Positions 17,791 through 27,121 are shown, counted from the first letter of the stretch. The stretch: 64,000 bases of DNA from E44-bin88 sp050123275 (GCA_050123275.1 JASFHK010000002.1:105121-169120); one strand, 5' to 3'. Notes: generated by a model not told the origin, from the sequence alone. Numbers and translations: made by a program.

Positions 17791-19098
17791 TCAGCGCTGG
17801 CGAAGGTCGAGCTCGATTTCGTGGAGCTTGCGTTTCAGGTAGGGGTCGCTGGCGACGCCCTCGGCAATCTTGCGGGTGGCGTGGGTGACGGTGGAGTGGT
17901 CGCGCTTGCCGAACTCGAGGCCTATCTGGGCCAGCGAGCAGCCGGTAGCCTCTTTGATAAGGTACATCGCCATCTGGCGGGCCAGCGTGGTGTTGCGGTC
18001 GCGCTGGCGTCCTTTGAGGTCTTCGGGGTCGAGCTGGAAGTTTTTGGCCACGGCGTCAATGACGGACTCGGGCGTAACCGGGGCGCTCCGGGAGCTCCTG
18101 GCGGCGATGTCCTCCAACGCCCGGGCGGCCAGCTCCGGGGTGAGCAGGGCGCGGAAAAGGCGGGCGTAGGCGATGGCGCGGTGCAGCGAGCCTTCCAGCT
18201 CGCGGATGTTCTGCTCGATGCGCTGGGCGATGAACTCGAGCACCTCGCGGGGGACCTCGGTCTTTTCCTGCTCGGCCTTGGCCTCGAGGATGGAGACGCG
18301 GGCGTCGAAGTCGGGGGGCTTGATGTCGGCCACCAGCCCCCACTCGAAGCGGGAGCAGAGGCGGGCGCCCAGGCGGGGCATCGCCTTGGGCGGGCAGTCG
18401 CTGGTCATCACGATCTGGCGGTTGGCGTTGTGCAGCTCGTTGAAGGTGTGAAAGAAGCTCTCCTCGGTCTGCTCCTTGCCGCTGATGAACTGGATGTCGT
18501 CTATCAACAGGATATCAACATTGCGGAACTTGCCGCGGAAATCGTCGGTGTTGCGCTCCCGGATGGCACTGACGAACTCGTTGGTGAACTGCTCGGCGCT
18601 GACGTAGAGGGCATGGAACTTGTTGGCGCGGGCGGCGTGGTAGATGGAGTGCAACAGGTGCGTCTTGCCCAGCCCCACCCCGCCGTAGAGGAAGAGGGGG
18701 TTATAGCCCTGCCCCGGGTTCTCGGCGGCGGCCATGGCGGCGGCGTAGGCCAGCCGGTTGTTGTCGCTGACGACGAAGGAGTCGAAGGTATAGCGGGCTT
18801 CGCCGGCGGGGCGGGCGACGGGGCCCTTGGCCGTGGTCTCCTTGGCCGAGCCGACGCGGAAGCCGACCTTGACGTCGGGGCGGGTAAGCCCGATAAGGGT
18901 CTTTTCGATGAGGGAGCGCTGGTTCTGGTTTAGGTACTCAGCGACAAAGGCGTTGGGCACGCCGACGACGAACTGGTTGTCTTCGTAGCTTAGGCCTGTG
19001 GTCTTTTCCAGCCAGGTGCGGTAGTACGACCTGGTTACCTGAACCTGTAGTTCTCCCAAAGCGGCTTCCCAGATTTCTTGAGCTGGAGTGGCTCCCAT
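17791..19098 (-). CDS. dnaA: Chromosomal replication initiator DnaA
   Basis: Binds oriC and melts it. Domain I (residues 1 to about 80), then the AAA+ core with Walker A GGVGLGKTHLL, Walker B LLIDDIQFI and the arginine-finger region, and domain IV with the DnaA-box recognition signature GKRDHSTVTHATRKI. The ATG at 19098 (MGATPAQEIWEAALGELQ) is chosen because GAGAGGA stands 9 bases upstream; an in-frame TTG at 19137 would add 13 non-conserved residues. 435 residues is the family norm. Confidence 0.95.
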   Translation of the reverse strand: MGATPAQEIWEAALGELQVQVTRSYYRTWLEKTTGLSYEDNQFVVGVPNAFVAEYLNQNQRSLIEKTLIGLTRPDVKVGFRVGSAKETTAKGPVARPAGEARYTFDSFVVSDNNRLAYAAAMAAAENPGQGYNPLFLYGGVGLGKTHLLHSIYHAARANKFHALYVSAEQFTNEFVSAIRERNTDDFRGKFRNVDILLIDDIQFISGKEQTEESFFHTFNELHNANRQIVMTSDCPPKAMPRLGARLCSRFEWGLVADIKPPDFDARVSILEAKAEQEKTEVPREVLEFIAQRIEQNIRELEGSLHRAIAYARLFRALLTPELAARALEDIAARSSRSAPVTPESVIDAVAKNFQLDPEDLKGRQRDRNTTLARQMAMYLIKEATGCSLAQIGLEFGKRDHSTVTHATRKIAEGVASDPYLKRKLHEIELDLRQR

Positions 19099-19376
19099 GT
19101 GACGGTTTCCTCTCGTTAGACTAGTCGCTTCAGGCAATATACCAGATTATAGATTTAAAGCAGCCAAAAGGGCCGGATAGTAGCTAAGTTAGGCGCCTGG
19201 GAGAGGGCTGAGGGGGGAAGTCCCGCGGCGCAACATATAGGATAACGGGGATAACGGGGGGATGGCAAACTTTTTGGTAGTGGTTGGCGGGGGGTTGGGT
19301 GCTTTGCCCTCTCATGGAAGCTCCGCCAGGCTTTCGTTTTCGCTTTAAATTGCGGGGATAGTCACAAAACAGAAAC
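19099..19376. promoter_or_regulatory. Intergenic region upstream of dnaA
   Basis: Together with the fmt promoter this forms a 315-base gap between divergent dnaA and fmt. A minus-strand TATAAT (19151-19146) is a likely dnaA -10 box, giving a leader of about 40 bases. A tandem 9-base repeat GATAACGGG occurs near 19242-19259. No convincing DnaA box is visible here, which is why the origin is placed on the other side of dnaA. Confidence 0.4.
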
Positions 19377-19405
19377 TTGTTGCCGAAAATGATTGGTGTT
19401 ACAAT
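19377..19405 (+). promoter_or_regulatory. fmt promoter, predicted leaderless
   Basis: -35 TTGTTG (19377-19382), 17-base spacer, -10 TACAAT (19400-19405). Eight bases separate the -10 from the GTG start at 19414, so the transcript should begin about two bases before the initiation codon. No ribosome-binding site is present. Confidence 0.65.
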
Positions 19406-19413
19406 TTTAGCCC

Positions 19414-20343
19414 GTGAGAGTCGTCTTTATGGGCAGCCCCGGTTTCGCCGTCCCCTCCCTGGAATACCTCGTCGCCGAAGGCTACGAGCTGGCGGCGGTC
19501 TATACCCAGCCCGACCGGGCCGGGGGGCGGGGGCGGAAGCTCACCGTATCGCCGGTTAAAGCAGCGGCGCTGGCCCACGACCTTAGGGTGGTGCAACCGG
19601 AAAAGCTCAAGGACCCCGCCGCTTTCGCCGAACTGGCCGCTTTCAAGCCCGATATCATCGTGGTGGCCGCCTTCGGCCAGCTTTTGCCCAAGGCGGTGCT
19701 GGAGCTGCCGCGGCTGGGATGCCTTAACGTTCACCCCTCGCTGCTGCCCAGGTTCCGCGGGGCTTCGCCGGTGGCGGCGGCCATCTTGGCCGGAGACGTC
19801 TTCAGCGGCGTCAGCATCATGCTCCTCGACGCGGGCATGGACACCGGCCCCGTTTTCAGCCGGGCGCAGATAGCCGTCGCCGACAGCGACACCACCGCCT
19901 CGCTGGGAGCCAAGCTCTCCCTTATCGGGGCGGCGCTTTTGGGCGAGGTGATGGCGGCCTGGGGGAGGGGTGAGATTAAGCCCCGTCCCCAGCCTGACGC
20001 CGGGGCGACCTACTGCCAGCCCATCGGCAAAGAGGCCGGCGAAATCGACTGGAAGCTGCCGGCGCTGGAGATATGGCGGCGCGGGCGCGCCTTTTACCCC
20101 TGGCCGGGGGCTTACAGCCGCTGGCGGGGCAAAACACTAAAAGTAATCGAGGCGGCGCCTCTGGCGGCTCTGAAGCCGGCTAAGCCGGGTGAGGTCGTAC
20201 CGCTGGACGCCGGCTTCGGCATCGGCAGCGGCGACGGAATCCTGAACGTCCTCCGCGTGCAGCTGGAGGGTAAACAGGCTCTGAGCGCCGCCGATTTCAT
20301 ACGCGGTCAGCGCGACTTTATCGGGGCGCTGTTGCCCTCGTAA
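19414..20343 (+). CDS. fmt: Methionyl-tRNA formyltransferase
   Basis: Formylates initiator Met-tRNA using 10-formyl-THF. MRVVFMGSPGFAVPSLEYL is the Rossmann start, and the catalytic region LGCLNVHPSLLPRFRGASPV contains the expected Asn, His and the SLLP formate-binding motif. The C-terminal domain (from about 205, FYPWPGAYS) binds tRNA. The start is GTG at 19414, leaderless by promoter geometry. 309 residues is normal. mazG follows after 13 bases. Confidence 0.94.
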   Translation: MRVVFMGSPGFAVPSLEYLVAEGYELAAVYTQPDRAGGRGRKLTVSPVKAAALAHDLRVVQPEKLKDPAAFAELAAFKPDIIVVAAFGQLLPKAVLELPRLGCLNVHPSLLPRFRGASPVAAAILAGDVFSGVSIMLLDAGMDTGPVFSRAQIAVADSDTTASLGAKLSLIGAALLGEVMAAWGRGEIKPRPQPDAGATYCQPIGKEAGEIDWKLPALEIWRRGRAFYPWPGAYSRWRGKTLKVIEAAPLAALKPAKPGEVVPLDAGFGIGSGDGILNVLRVQLEGKQALSAADFIRGQRDFIGALLPS

Positions 20344-20356
20344 AAAGGAGGTCCCC

Positions 20357-21136
20357 TTGTCCCAGCCTCAGGATTTAAGCCGTTTCGAGTCCCTGGTCGA
20401 GATTATCGCCACCCTGAGGGCGCCCGACGGCTGCCCCTGGGATCGTAAGCAGACGCACGCCTCATTGCGCTCCAGTTTGCTCTCGGAGTGCTACGAGGTG
20501 CTGGAGGCGCTGGACGAGGGCGACCCCGACCAGTTGCGCGGCGAGCTGGGCGACCTGCTCTTACAGATTGTGCTCCAGGCCCAGATTGCCCGTGAGGCCG
20601 GCGAGTTCGAGCTGGCCGAGGTTATCGAAGCCATCAACAAGAAGCTCATCCACCGCCACCCCCACATCTTCGGCTCCCGAAAAGTCAAAGACGCCGAGGA
20701 GGTGGCGGTCAACTGGGAGGAGCTCAAAAACGAGGAGAGGGCGCCGGGGGCTTCCCTGCTGGAGAGCGTGCCCCCCGAGATGCCCGCCCTCGGTTACAGC
20801 CAGGAGGTGCAACGCCGCGTCGCCCACGTCGGCTTCGACTGGGAGGACATGAGCGGCGTTATCGACAAGCTGGCCGAGGAGGTGGCCGAGTTCCAGCAGG
20901 CGACGAGCCAAAAGGAAAAAGCCGCCGAGTTCGGCGACCTGCTCTTTACTTTAGCCAACATCGCGCTGAAGATGGGCATCGACGCCGAGTCGGCGCTGAG
21001 AGAGGCCAACAAGCGCTTCTACGCGCGTTTCAGCCATATGGAAAAGCTCTGCCGCCAGCGGGGCCTGAAGTTCTCCGAGCTATCCTTCGACGAGCAGAAC
21101 GCCCTCTGGGAGGAGGCCAAGCGGAGCCAGCGTTAG
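20357..21136 (+). CDS. mazG: Nucleoside triphosphate pyrophosphohydrolase MazG
   Basis: House-cleaning enzyme hydrolysing (d)NTPs to monophosphates; E. coli MazG also lowers ppGpp. Two tandem MazG domains are visible: RAPDGCPWDRKQTHASLR with ESCYEVLEAL-type acidic helices and ELGDLLLQ, and a second with LAEEVAEFQQ and EFGDLLFTLAN. TTG start at 20357, supported by AAGGAGG six bases upstream. 259 residues, family-typical. It is co-transcribed with fmt and followed by a strong terminator. Confidence 0.93.
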   Translation: MSQPQDLSRFESLVEIIATLRAPDGCPWDRKQTHASLRSSLLSECYEVLEALDEGDPDQLRGELGDLLLQIVLQAQIAREAGEFELAEVIEAINKKLIHRHPHIFGSRKVKDAEEVAVNWEELKNEERAPGASLLESVPPEMPALGYSQEVQRRVAHVGFDWEDMSGVIDKLAEEVAEFQQATSQKEKAAEFGDLLFTLANIALKMGIDAESALREANKRFYARFSHMEKLCRQRGLKFSELSFDEQNALWEEAKRSQR

Positions 21137-21157
21137 GCAATAAAACCGGGGAAAAGT

Positions 21158-21197
21158 TTACGGGGAGAGGGTTTAACCTCTCCCCGTAATTTATTTT
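21158..21197. terminator. Bidirectional terminator between mazG and symporter
   Basis: A perfect 13-base-pair stem (TTACGGGGAGAGG at 21158-21170 with its complement at 21177-21189), a 6-base loop and a TTTATTTT tract on the plus side; the minus side has AAAAGTTTA-derived T residues. It lies between convergent genes and can serve both. Confidence 0.85.
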
Positions 21198-21213
21198 ACG
21201 GCGCCGGAGCGCC

Positions 21214-23142
21214 TCAAGAAGACGCCGCGTTTTTCCTGATCTCGTCGATAGACAGGCTGTCCTTCTTGGTCATCAGGGAGACCACAATCAGCGTCAGGAA
21301 GCTGAGCGGCACCGAGATGATAGCCGGCTGGCTGAAGGGCATCGGTGCGTTAGCTGCGGGCAAACCGTAGACCTGGCTGAAGGTATCCGGGGAGAGCAGA
21401 ATCAACCCCAGCGACACCACCAGCCCGACCACAATCGAGGCGATAACGCCCCGCGAGGTCGTCCGCTTCCAGAAGAGCACCATGATAATCGCCGGCAGGT
21501 TGGCCGAGGCGGCCACCGAGAAGGCCCAGCCCACCAGATAGGAGACGTTCATGTGCTTGAAGAGGATGCCCAGCGCCATGGCGATAACGCCGACCACGAT
21601 GGCCGTGATACGCCCGGCGAACACCATCTTGCTTTCGCTCATCTTTATCTTGAAGAACTTGCTCATCAGGTCGTTGGCCACCGCCCCGGACGAGGCGACG
21701 ATAAGGCCGCTGACCGTGCCCAAAATGGTGGAGAAGGCAATCGCCGAGATGACGGCGAAGATGCCCAGCCCGAAGAACTTGGCTAAAAGCGGCGCCGACA
21801 TGTTGTTGTTGGTCAGGTCGAGGACGCCGTTGGTCATCGCCCCCAGCCCCATGTAGAGGGTGAGCAGGTAGAAGAGACCGATGGCAGCCACCGCCACGAT
21901 GGTCGACTTGCGGGCGTAGGACGCGCTGGGTACGGTGTAGTAGCGGATAAGAATGTGGGGCAGCGCCGCCGTGCCCAGGAAAAGGGCAATCATCAGCGAG
22001 ATGAAGTTAATCTGGTCGGCGGTGGAAGCGCCCCGCGCCGGGTCAATCTTGAACTTGAGCCCGGGGATGAGCACGTCGGAACCCTCGGTGGGTATCTGGT
22101 AATAGACCGTTATCTCATCGGCGCCGTCGGCGAGGCTCGTCGAACCCCAGCGGATGACGGTGCCTTCCTTAATTGTCTCAATGAAGGAGAAGGGGTCCAG
22201 GGGGCCGGTCTCGGCGTCGAGCTGGCCCTCGATTTCACTGAGGTGCCCGACCTGGTAGAAGAGTCCGTCCTCCTTGGGGGCCCCGTTATAGAGCGTCTCG
22301 CCTTCGGCGGTTTGGGTGATGGTCTGCGTCTCGATGAGCTGGCTGTTTTCGGCATCAATTTGCCAGACGGTCTCGAGATTATCCTTGGAGAGCTTGACGA
22401 AGTCGGTGCCCTCGAATTCGGTCACCACCTCGTAAGAGGAGTCGGCCAGCGTCAGCGGCGCGGTGGAGGTGACCTCGATGGTAACGAAGTCATGGTAGGG
22501 ATAATCGGTGTTTTCGGGCGAAGTGGAGAGCCCGTTGACCAGTAGCATTATCACCAGTACGACGGAGAAGACGACCAGCAGGCCGCCCTTGATGAACTGG
22601 ACCCAGGTGGTCGAGGCCATACCGGCCGTGGCCACGATGAGGATAACGACGCAGCCGACCATGATAACGCCGGCTTCGAAGGGCAGGCCCAGCAGCGGCG
22701 TTATCAGCGTGCCGGCGCCGACCATCTGCGGTATCAGATAGAACAGGGAAACGATGAGGGTGCTGATCGCCGCCGCCAGTACCACGCCCCGTGACTTGAA
22801 CTTGGCGTCGATGGCGTCGGCGAAGGTGAATTTACCCAGCCTTTTCAGGGGCTCGGCGACTACGAAGAGGGCCACCATCCAGCCCGCCAGGTAACCGATG
22901 GAATAGAGGAAGCCGTCGTAGCCGTAGACGGCGACCAGCCCGGCAATACCGAGGAAGGAAGCCGCCGAAAGGTAATCGCCGGCGAAGGCGATACCGTTTA
23001 CGCTCCAGTGGATGTTGCCACCGGCGGCGAAGTAGCCGCTGGCCGATTTCGCTCTCCGCGAGAAATACCAGGAGAGGACGAGCACGGCGATAACGAAAAA
23101 TACGAAAATGCCAATGGCTAGGGGTTCGGCGCTATAATTCAC
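21214..23142 (-). CDS. Sodium:solute symporter, VC_2705-like subfamily
   Basis: Polytopic SSS-family transporter of 642 residues with about 13 membrane segments. The core motifs FAGDYLSAASFLGIAGLV and GYDGFLYSIGYLAGW are those of ActP/acetate-type carriers. A soluble insert of about 150 residues (about 215-370; WQIDAENSQLIETQTITQ) interrupts the membrane domain, as in the VC_2705 subfamily. Likely substrate: a short monocarboxylate such as acetate, by similarity only. GTG start overlaps the last base of the DUF485 stop (TAGTG), so the two proteins are coupled. Confidence 0.88.
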   Translation of the reverse strand: MNYSAEPLAIGIFVFFVIAVLVLSWYFSRRAKSASGYFAAGGNIHWSVNGIAFAGDYLSAASFLGIAGLVAVYGYDGFLYSIGYLAGWMVALFVVAEPLKRLGKFTFADAIDAKFKSRGVVLAAAISTLIVSLFYLIPQMVGAGTLITPLLGLPFEAGVIMVGCVVILIVATAGMASTTWVQFIKGGLLVVFSVVLVIMLLVNGLSTSPENTDYPYHDFVTIEVTSTAPLTLADSSYEVVTEFEGTDFVKLSKDNLETVWQIDAENSQLIETQTITQTAEGETLYNGAPKEDGLFYQVGHLSEIEGQLDAETGPLDPFSFIETIKEGTVIRWGSTSLADGADEITVYYQIPTEGSDVLIPGLKFKIDPARGASTADQINFISLMIALFLGTAALPHILIRYYTVPSASYARKSTIVAVAAIGLFYLLTLYMGLGAMTNGVLDLTNNNMSAPLLAKFFGLGIFAVISAIAFSTILGTVSGLIVASSGAVANDLMSKFFKIKMSESKMVFAGRITAIVVGVIAMALGILFKHMNVSYLVGWAFSVAASANLPAIIMVLFWKRTTSRGVIASIVVGLVVSLGLILLSPDTFSQVYGLPAANAPMPFSQPAIISVPLSFLTLIVVSLMTKKDSLSIDEIRKNAASS

Positions 23143-23435
23143 TATTCATTCCCCCCTTTGCTGTCGTCGGCGCAGTCATCGCCCTTTTCCCGCTTGGAGC
23201 AGATGCCGTTGTAGATAAGCGCCTGGATAATGGCCAGGATGATGAGCCCGAAGCCGTAGGTGACGGCGACATTGAGGCTGCCGACGTCCTTGGCCATTAG
23301 CTGCGGGTTGACCACGCAGATTATTATGAATGCGAAGTATATCGGGGTGTAGATGGCAAACATAATAAGGCCGAGTTTGGCTTTGAAACTCTGGGAGTTT
23401 TCCGGTTTCAGCTTACCGGATTGTCCGTCTTTCAT
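23142..23435 (-). CDS. DUF485/DUF4212-like small membrane partner of symporter
   Basis: 97 residues with two membrane helices (about 22-45 and 59-80) separated by a short loop with a conserved NPQLMAKDVGSLNVAVTYG, and an acidic, Cys-containing tail. Such small proteins routinely precede SSS symporters (YjcH-ActP pairs) and are thought to assist them. The ATG at 23435 is preferred with AAGGTGG about nine bases upstream; the longer open frame to 23720 runs through the tRNA-proximal region and is not credible. Confidence 0.8.
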   Translation of the reverse strand: MKDGQSGKLKPENSQSFKAKLGLIMFAIYTPIYFAFIIICVVNPQLMAKDVGSLNVAVTYGFGLIILAIIQALIYNGICSKREKGDDCADDSKGGNE

Positions 23436-23721
23436 AGCTAAAAACCACCTTCCAGCAGTATTTGTGCCCATTTTTGGGCATAGTTTGACCACAGATTGGG
23501 TGAAAATAGAGTGAAAATACGCCCGTGATTTTACGCAATCACACCCAAAAAAACTAAAAAGCAAAAGCCTGTCTATATAGCTGGTAACGGGCGTAAAATC
23601 AATGCATTGTACTATGTGGTCGGGGGGTGTGTCAAATAGCGCCAGACGGGTGGGTATATAGCGCCAAACGAAGGGAAAAGACGGCGGGGAAGCTGATTTT
23701 TGTGATATAATGGACGGCAAA
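23436..23721. promoter_or_regulatory. Regulatory region of the symporter pair
   Basis: 286 bases without a gene. It contains a perfect palindrome TGCCCATTTTTGGGCA (23465-23480), a 10-base inverted repeat GATTTTACGC (23527-23536) / GCGTAAAATC (about 23591-23600), and a 13-base direct repeat ATAGCGCCARACG at 23636-23648 and 23658-23670, 22 bases (two helical turns) apart. These look like operator sites for control of the transporter. No regulator gene is adjacent. Confidence 0.4.
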
Positions 23722-23796
<75 letters not shown>

Positions 23797-23845
23797 TTCG
23801 CCATATTATACGGGGATTCGGCTTTGATTGCAAAGGTTGGTGAAG

Positions 23846-25033
23846 ATGAAGTACTCCGTAGTTATTCTCGACGGCGCGGCGGGGGAACCCCTGCCCCAGC
23901 GCGGCGGTAAGACCTGCCTGGAGCTGGCCTGCACCCCCAACCTGGACGCCCTGGCTAAGGAAGGGGTGGTGGGGCTGGCGCGCACCGTGCCCGCGGGGAT
24001 GGAGCCTTCCAGTGCCTGCGCCTGCATGTCGGTTTTGGGCTACGACCCAAAGGTCTATTACAAGGGGCGCAGCGCCATCGAGGCCGTCAGCCTGGACATA
24101 CCCGTGGCGGAAGACGATGTCTTGTTCCGTTGTAACCTGGTGGGGGTCGAGGACGGCAAGATGCGCAGCTACAGCGCCGGCTACATCACCAGCCAGGAAT
24201 CTCAAGAGCTTATTAGTGCGCTAAACGATAGCCTGGGCAGCGACGAGGTTAAGTTTTACCCCGGCGTCGGCTACCGTAATATCCTCAAGCTCAAGGGGCG
24301 CGCCGACTCGCTCAAGGCCGTCTGCACCCCGCCCCACGATATCCCCGACAAGGCCGTAAACGAGTACCTGCCCGCAGGCGAGGGCAGCGATGTATTACGG
24401 GACTTGATGCAACGCTCCGAGAGGGTGCTGCGCACCCACCCGATAAACATAGCCCGCGCCGCCCGCGGCGACGTGCCCGCCACCACCATCTGGCTTTTCT
24501 GGGGCAGCGGCCGGTTAGCGGCCATGCCTTCGTTTAAGGAAGTCTACGGCCTCAAGGCCGCCCTGACCTCGGGCGTCGACCTGCTCAAAGGGCTGGCAGA
24601 AATGATGGGCATCAAAGTGCTCGATATACCGGGGGTCAGCGACGGGCCCGATAACGACTACGCGGCGCAGGCCGGGGGTGCTCTAAAAGCTCTGGATGAT
24701 AACGATCTGGTGGTCATCCATATCGAGGCGCCCGACGAGGCCGCCCACGCCGGTGCCATCGACGATAAAATCGAGGCCATCGAGCGCATCGATAAAGAGG
24801 TAATCAGCCGCTTACGTGCGTATGCCAAAGACGATTTAAGGCTGCTGGCCATGCCCGACCACCCCACCCCCATCGCCATCCGCACCCACAGCCCGGAGCC
24901 GCCTCCTTTCCTGCTCTGGGGAAAGGGCTTTAAGCCCAACGGGGCCAAGGTGTACAGCGAGGCGGCGGCAAAGGGCACTGGCGTTGTCATGCCCGATGGG
25001 TATAAAATAATGGGTAAGTTTTTAGGGGACTAG
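23846..25033 (+). CDS. apgM: Cofactor-independent phosphoglycerate mutase, archaeal type
   Basis: Interconverts 3- and 2-phosphoglycerate in glycolysis/gluconeogenesis. It is an alkaline-phosphatase-superfamily enzyme; MKYSVVILDGAAGEPLP supplies the first metal-binding Asp, SSACACMSVLGYDP the catalytic Ser region, and HIEAPDEAAHAG and MPDHPTPIAIRTH the remaining metal ligands. The ATG at 23846 is chosen over the upstream ATG at 23828 because homologues begin at MKYSVV and a GGTGAAG sits just before it. 395 residues. lysC follows by 6 bases. Archaeal-type ApgM in bacteria is common in Dehalococcoidia and some anaerobes. Confidence 0.92.
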   Translation: MKYSVVILDGAAGEPLPQRGGKTCLELACTPNLDALAKEGVVGLARTVPAGMEPSSACACMSVLGYDPKVYYKGRSAIEAVSLDIPVAEDDVLFRCNLVGVEDGKMRSYSAGYITSQESQELISALNDSLGSDEVKFYPGVGYRNILKLKGRADSLKAVCTPPHDIPDKAVNEYLPAGEGSDVLRDLMQRSERVLRTHPINIARAARGDVPATTIWLFWGSGRLAAMPSFKEVYGLKAALTSGVDLLKGLAEMMGIKVLDIPGVSDGPDNDYAAQAGGALKALDDNDLVVIHIEAPDEAAHAGAIDDKIEAIERIDKEVISRLRAYAKDDLRLLAMPDHPTPIAIRTHSPEPPPFLLWGKGFKPNGAKVYSEAAAKGTGVVMPDGYKIMGKFLGD

Positions 25034-25039
25034 ATAAAG

Positions 25040-26260
25040 ATGGCATTAATCGTGCAGAAATACGGCGGCTCTTCCGTGGCCGACGCCGACAAGATAAAAA
25101 ACGTGGCGCGGCGCATCGCCGCCACCCGGGACAAAGGCAACGAGGTGGTGGTGGCCGTCTCGGCGATGGGGGACAACACCGATAACCTGCTCGAGCTGGC
25201 CTACAAGCTGACCAGTCACCCCGCCGAGCGCGAGCTGGACCTGCTCCTCTCCACGGGCGAGGTCGTCTCCAGCACGCTGCTGGCCATGGCGCTCACCGAG
25301 ATGGGCTACCAGGCCATCAGCCTCACCGGCGGGCAGGCGGGCATCAGGACCGACGCCGCCCACAGCCAGGCGCGCATCGTGGGTATCGACCCGGAGCGCA
25401 TCGTTGACGAGCTGGATAAGGGCAGCATCGTTATCGTGGCCGGCTTCCAGGGCATTACCGACCGGATGGACATCACCACGCTGGGGCGGGGCGGCTCCGA
25501 CACCACCGCCGTGGCGCTGGCGGCCAGCTTGGCGGCGGAAGAGTGTCAGATATACACCGACGTCGAGGGGGTCTATACCGCCGACCCCAGGCTCGTTCCC
25601 GAGGCGCGCAAGGTGGACGAAATCAGCTACGAAGAGATGCTGGAGCTGGCGACCTACGGCGCCAAGGTAATGCACCCGCGGGCGGTGGAGCTGGGGGAGC
25701 TTTTCCACATCCCCATCCTGGTGGCTTCCAGCTTCAGCGACAAACCGGGAACACTAATTCACGGAGGGGTTTCTATGGAAGTGCGCAATAAGGTGCGGGG
25801 TATCGCCCACGATATGGACGTGGCCAAGATAACGGTGCTCGGCGTTCCCGATAAGCCCGGCATCGCCGCCAACATATTCGAGCCGCTGGCCAAGGCCGGT
25901 ATCAGCATCGATACCATCGTGCAAAACGCCAGTATCAACAAAATCGCCGACCTGACCTTTACCGTGGCCAAGAGCCAGCTGGAAAAGGCGATGACCGTGG
26001 TCAGGCCCATCTGCCGGTCCATCGGCGCCACCGACTGTATCAGCGACGCCAACCTGGGTAAGGTCAGTATCATCGGCACCGGCATGCAGAACACGCCCGG
26101 TTTCGCCGCCCGCATGTTTTCCGCTTTGAGCGAAAAGGGGATTAACATCCAGCTTATCTCCACCTCGGAGATAAGAATCACCTGTATCATCGACGCCGGC
26201 AAGGTCAAGGACGCCGTCCAGGCCTTGCACCGCGCTTTCGAACTGGAAAACGAAGAATAG
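25040..26260 (+). CDS. lysC: Aspartate kinase
   Basis: First step of the aspartate-family pathway (Lys, Thr, Met, diaminopimelate). MALIVQKYGGSSVAD is the kinase signature; GRGGSDTTAVALAA and YTDVEGVYTADPR complete the active site. Two C-terminal ACT domains (about 265-335 and 345-405, with IGTGMQNTPGFAARMF and STSEIRITCII) are expected to mediate feedback inhibition. 406 residues equals the Bacillus LysC / Corynebacterium-type alpha subunit. An internal start for a beta subunit is plausible at ATG 25774, preceded by GGAGGGG (25763-25769), as in Bacillus LysC. It follows apgM closely. Confidence 0.94.
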   Translation: MALIVQKYGGSSVADADKIKNVARRIAATRDKGNEVVVAVSAMGDNTDNLLELAYKLTSHPAERELDLLLSTGEVVSSTLLAMALTEMGYQAISLTGGQAGIRTDAAHSQARIVGIDPERIVDELDKGSIVIVAGFQGITDRMDITTLGRGGSDTTAVALAASLAAEECQIYTDVEGVYTADPRLVPEARKVDEISYEEMLELATYGAKVMHPRAVELGELFHIPILVASSFSDKPGTLIHGGVSMEVRNKVRGIAHDMDVAKITVLGVPDKPGIAANIFEPLAKAGISIDTIVQNASINKIADLTFTVAKSQLEKAMTVVRPICRSIGATDCISDANLGKVSIIGTGMQNTPGFAARMFSALSEKGINIQLISTSEIRITCIIDAGKVKDAVQALHRAFELENEE

Positions 26261-26300
26261 CTTCAGGCGGAAAACAGCTTTGTTTCACGCCTGAGCTGGC

Positions 26301-26330
26301 TTGTGTTGGCGGCGCTGTCTAGAGTAAAAT
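26301..26330 (+). promoter_or_regulatory. Promoter for TPR gene and gyrA
   Basis: -35 TTGTGT (26301-26306), 18-base spacer, -10 TAAAAT (26325-26330). It lies in the 100-base gap after lysC; downstream, the TPR gene and gyrA are 20 bases apart and probably share it. Confidence 0.4.
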
Positions 26331-26362
26331 AGTATGTTCTAGAGCGATTACGAGGGACGAGG

Positions 26363-27121
26363 ATGGCCTATCAGGAAGAGGAACAGGTAAGGCTAAGACG
26401 GCAGCGCAGCAAACAGGCCATCGCCCTGGCCATGCAGGGGCGGTGGCGGGAGGCGGTGGCGGCCAACGAGGATATCATCACCAGCTTCCCCGGCGACGTC
26501 GACGCCTATAACCGCTTGGGCCGGGCCCACATCGAACTGGGGGAATACACCCCGGCCAAGCAGGCCTATGAGAAGGCTATCAAGCTCGACCCCTACAACA
26601 TCATCGCCCAGAAGAACCTGCAACGCCTTGCCTACCTGGGGGAAGCGGCGGTTGCCGACGGAGCCGGCTCCGACCGGGTGGACCCCCAGCACTTTATCGA
26701 GGAGACGGGCAAGACCGGCGTGGTCAACCTCTACCGGCTGGCGCCGCTGGCGGTGCTGGCCAAAATCGGCGCCGGCGACCGCGTCTACCTCAAGGTGAAC
26801 GGCTCGGGCCTGAACGTGGAGAACGGGCGCGGCGAGTACGTGGGGCAGGTCGAGCCCAAGCACGGGCAACGGCTGATTAAGCTGATGAGGGCGGGCAACC
26901 GCTACAGCGCCGCCATCGTCAGCGCCAACGAGGAGCGGGTGATGATTATCATCCGCGAGACCTACCAGGACCCTTCCCAGGCGGGCCAGCTTTCCTTCCC
27001 TCCCCGGGGCATGGATAACCTGCGCCCCTACCTTAGCGATAAGATGCTGCGGCGCGAGCTGGAGCATATCGAGAGTATGGCCGACGATTCGGCTGATGCT
27101 GATGACAGCGGGGACAGCTAG
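26363..27121 (+). CDS. Tetratricopeptide repeat protein
   Basis: 252 residues with no signal peptide. Residues about 15-90 hold two TPR units (AMQGRWREAVAANEDIITSFPGDVDAYNRLG and LGEYTPAKQAYEKAIKLDPYNIIAQKNL). The middle third (about 120-200) is a beta-rich module with LAKIGAGDRVYLKVNGSGLNV that I do not recognise by name. The C-terminus is acidic (DDSADADDSGDS). The function is unknown. It lies 20 bases upstream of gyrA and is probably co-transcribed. Confidence 0.75.
   Translation: MAYQEEEQVRLRRQRSKQAIALAMQGRWREAVAANEDIITSFPGDVDAYNRLGRAHIELGEYTPAKQAYEKAIKLDPYNIIAQKNLQRLAYLGEAAVADGAGSDRVDPQHFIEETGKTGVVNLYRLAPLAVLAKIGAGDRVYLKVNGSGLNVENGRGEYVGQVEPKHGQRLIKLMRAGNRYSAAIVSANEERVMIIIRETYQDPSQAGQLSFPPRGMDNLRPYLSDKMLRRELEHIESMADDSADADDSGDS

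Noticed and set aside
19239..19262. GATAACGGG tandem repeat as DnaA boxes
   Set aside because: No resemblance to TTWTNCACA; too short and only two copies.
23436..23720. Extension of the DUF485 frame toward tRNA-Pro
   Set aside because: The extra residues have no membrane or family character and cross a region rich in palindromes; start at 23435 has a ribosome-binding site.
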